From Clostridiales bacterium (GTDB lineage: Bacteria; Bacillota; Clostridia; Oscillospirales; Oscillospiraceae): a stretch of 7,155 bases of DNA. Below, piece by piece: positions 5,523 through 7,155 of the stretch. Under the pieces are notes generated by a model, which was not told the DNA's origin, did not search any database, and was given only the letters and a program-made list of their open reading frames with translations. The stretch is from assembly GCA_003522945.1 (NCBI GenBank), contig DPHR01000144.1, positions 1 through 7,155 of the forward strand, in the 5' to 3' direction. A program made the position numbers and the translations under genes. Position 1 is the stretch's first letter; the number at the start of each line of letters is the position of its first letter.

Positions 5523-6747
5523 GCTCCTTTCCCTGCTGCTCGCGCTTGCAATGCTCCTTTCGCTTGCCGCGTGCGGCGCGGCCCCGGCCGAGACCCCGGC
5601 GGCCACGGAAGCTCCCACGGAAACACCAGTCGAAGCGACGGAAGCACCGGCGGAAACGCCCGCCGAGAGCGCGGAGATCACCGTTACCGACCTCATCGGC
5701 CGGGAGATCACCGTGACGCCGGGCTCGTATCAGCGCGTCGTGTGCATCGGCGCGGGCGCGCTGCGGTTCTACAGCTACATCGGCGACGTATCCCTGCTCT
5801 GCGGCGTGGAGGATATCGACAACGAAACGCTCTCCGAGCGCCCGAAGATGTTCGATTCCGTCGCGCGGCCCTATGTGCTCGCCCACAGCGATATGTTCGC
5901 GTCGCTGCCCTCCTGCGGCGTCGGCGGGCCGAATGCCCAGAGCCCCGAGGCGGAGAAGATCCTCACCTGCGAGCCGGATATCGTCATCTCCCTTTACGGC
6001 GATGCGGATAAGGCCAACGCCCTGCAGGAGCAGCTCGGCGTCCCGGTCGTGACGCTGATGAGCGGGCCGGACAGCGTGTTTGACGAGAGATTCAACGAAA
6101 GCGTCCGCCTTCTCGGCACGATCTTTGAAGAGAGCGAGAAGGCAGAGACACTCATCGGCTTCATCGCCGCCGAGCGCGCCGGGATCGAAGCGCGCACCGC
6201 CGATATCGCCGAAGAGGACAAGCCCGCCGTTTATATCTGCGGTCTCGGCAACTGGGGCACGACGAACCACCTGATGACCGCGCAGGACTATGTTTCCTTC
6301 CGCGTGGCGAACGTGAAGAACGTTGTCTCCGGCCTTGGAGCGCCCGGCGCGCAGCCGATCGAGGCGGAGAAATTCGTCGCGCTCGGCGAGGACATGGACG
6401 CCATGATCTTTGACGCCGCCGCCGTGAAGAACATCAAGCCTCTTTACGCCGAGGATCCCACGATGTTCGATACCTGCCGTGCCTGGCGCGAGGGCGAGGC
6501 GTATCTCCAGCTTGCCTACAACGCCTACTATACCAACTATGAGATCGCGCTCATCAACACGTGGTTCGCCGCGAAGACCGCCTATCCCGATCGCTTTGAG
6601 GATGTTGACATGACCGAAGTGACGGACCGCGTCACGACCGCGTTCCTCGGAAAGCCTCTGGCCGAAGAGATCTATGCCTGCCCGAACAGCTTCGGCGGCT
6701 ACCAGAAGATCGACACCGCCACGTTCTTTGTGGGGACGCAGGGATGA
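5509..6747 (+). CDS. lipoprotein substrate-binding protein of the FecCD-type importer
   Basis: A 412-residue class III (TroA-like, FepB/BtuF group) binding protein that should capture the ligand outside the cell and deliver it to the permease. A type II signal peptide ends in lipobox LAAC with Cys22 as the lipidated residue. A flexible Ala/Pro/Glu/Thr linker (about 24-56) follows, then the binding-protein fold: TVTDLIGREITV (58-69), SPEAEKILTCEPDIVISL (145-162), and a C-terminal lobe from about 235 with AYNAYYTNYEIALINTWFAA (336-355) and PDRFEDVD (360-367). GGGAGG at 5495-5500, 8 nt before the ATG, supports the start, which overlaps the ATPase end by 14 nt. Besides Cys22 it carries seven more cysteines, a fairly high number for an exported protein. 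The family suggests ferric chelate, heme, cobamide or oxyanion as ligand; sequence alone does not decide. The stop overlaps the methyltransferase start as ATGA. Confidence 0.93.
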   Translation: MKKAKLLSLLLALAMLLSLAACGAAPAETPAATEAPTETPVEATEAPAETPAESAEITVTDLIGREITVTPGSYQRVVCIGAGALRFYSYIGDVSLLCGVEDIDNETLSERPKMFDSVARPYVLAHSDMFASLPSCGVGGPNAQSPEAEKILTCEPDIVISLYGDADKANALQEQLGVPVVTLMSGPDSVFDERFNESVRLLGTIFEESEKAETLIGFIAAERAGIEARTADIAEEDKPAVYICGLGNWGTTNHLMTAQDYVSFRVANVKNVVSGLGAPGAQPIEAEKFVALGEDMDAMIFDAAAVKNIKPLYAEDPTMFDTCRAWREGEAYLQLAYNAYYTNYEIALINTWFAAKTAYPDRFEDVDMTEVTDRVTTAFLGKPLAEEIYACPNSFGGYQKIDTATFFVGTQG

Positions 6748-7155
6748 TCGAGCAGAAGGATGTGATCGCGTTTTTCGATGAGCGCGCCGGAGAATGGGAC
6801 GCCGGTATGGTCCGCAGCGACGAGAAGATCGGCCGCATTCTCGATAACGCGAAGGTGACGGCGGGCAGCCGCGTGCTGGACATTGCCTGCGGCACGGGCG
6901 TGCTCATCGGCGACTATCTGCGCCGGAACGTTGAGAGCGTCACCGCCGTGGACATCTCCCCGGAGATGGTCCGCATCGCGCGCAAAAAATTCCCGCAGGA
7001 GAACGTGCGCTTCGTCTGCGGCGACGCGGAGACCGCGCCGCTTGGCGAGCGCTTTGACGCGATCGTCATCTATAACGCCTTTCCACATTTTCCCGACCCG
7101 GAGCGGCTCGTGGCGCGCCTTGCCGCGCTGCTCGCCCCCGGCGGCCGGCTCACCG
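6744..7155 (+). CDS. class I SAM-dependent methyltransferase, N-terminal part (runs off the right edge)
   Basis: The first 137 residues are present. They show a Rossmann-fold methyltransferase: motif I VLDIACGTG (44-52), acidic residue Asp70 in VTAVDIS for binding the ribose of S-adenosylmethionine, GDAE (93-96), and FDAIVIYNAFPHFPD (104-118) corresponding to motif IV, followed by APGGRLT (131-137), the start of the usual post-IV strand. The N-terminus MIEQKDVIAFFDERAGEWD resembles small-molecule methyltransferases of the Methyltransf_11/25 group. The ATG overlaps the binding-protein stop by 4 nt (ATGA), so it belongs to the importer operon. Its substrate is unknown; its position suggests it acts on something related to the imported ligand, which is inference only. 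The C-terminal part, where substrate specificity often lies, is outside the window. Confidence 0.9.
   Translation, partial: MIEQKDVIAFFDERAGEWDAGMVRSDEKIGRILDNAKVTAGSRVLDIACGTGVLIGDYLRRNVESVTAVDISPEMVRIARKKFPQENVRFVCGDAETAPLGERFDAIVIYNAFPHFPDPERLVARLAALLAPGGRLT

Noticed and set aside
5577..5676. Repetitive GCC/GAA/ACG-rich DNA at the start of the binding-protein gene as a tandem repeat element
   Set aside because: It encodes the flexible Ala/Pro/Glu/Thr linker that commonly follows the lipidated cysteine in such lipoproteins; the units are irregular and the reading frame is kept.
4752..5711. Long open frame on the minus strand opposite the ATPase and binding-protein genes
   Set aside because: It crosses two well-supported plus-strand genes, begins opposite a low-complexity linker, and shows no motif. 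It is an antisense shadow.
1..7155. tRNA, rRNA, CRISPR arrays, insertion sequences, phage genes or attachment sites
   Set aside because: No cloverleaf, rRNA segment, regularly spaced repeats, transposase or integrase motif, or flanking direct repeats were seen in either strand.

Overview
The window looks like chromosomal DNA from a GC-rich anaerobic member of the Clostridia (an Oscillospirales-like gut Firmicute). Reasons: strong AGGAGG-type ribosome binding sites on every gene, a consensus sigma-A promoter, a Gram-positive type lipoprotein, dense ATGA/TAATG gene couplings, and a two-gene Suf-type iron-sulfur system of the short kind found in anaerobes. This assignment is an inference; no rRNA or species marker is present. 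Nothing indicates a phage, plasmid, transposon or CRISPR array.

Layout. (1) Minus strand, 1-1639: a membrane-anchored VanY-like (M15 family) protein, translationally coupled by an ATGA overlap to mnmE (tRNA-modifying GTPase), which runs off the left edge. (2) 1640-1877: a divergent intergenic region with a perfect TTGACA-N18-TATAAT promoter pointing right, three nested or tandem inverted repeats on the left side, and a roughly 130-nt structured leader before sufC. (3) Plus strand, 1878-3538: sufC and a short sufB/sufD-type scaffold gene overlapping by 4 nt, closed by a 17-bp perfect terminator hairpin. This pair is the SUF-like minimal system (SMS, SmsC/SmsB). (4) 3539-3708: terminator, a second GC-rich hairpin, and a weak promoter overlapped by a TATAAT/ATTATA inverted repeat. 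(5) Plus strand, 3709-7155: a tightly overlapping operon for a BtuCD/FecCD-type ABC importer (permease, ATPase, lipoprotein substrate-binding protein), followed by a coupled class I SAM methyltransferase that runs off the right edge.

How the parts fit. SufC and the SufB-like protein should form the ATPase-scaffold complex that builds Fe-S clusters. The neighbouring importer is of the class that takes up ferric siderophores, heme, cobamides or oxyanions, so an iron-acquisition role beside an Fe-S assembly operon is plausible, but the substrate cannot be read from sequence. The two operons are separated by a terminator, so they are probably separate transcripts.

Most worth a second look: the M15-family protein lacks several expected active-site residues; the minimal SUF pair has additional cysteine pairs; the sufC leader and the divergent promoter are unusually structured; and a methyltransferase is coupled to a metal-type importer. 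I do not see a clearly new multi-gene system.
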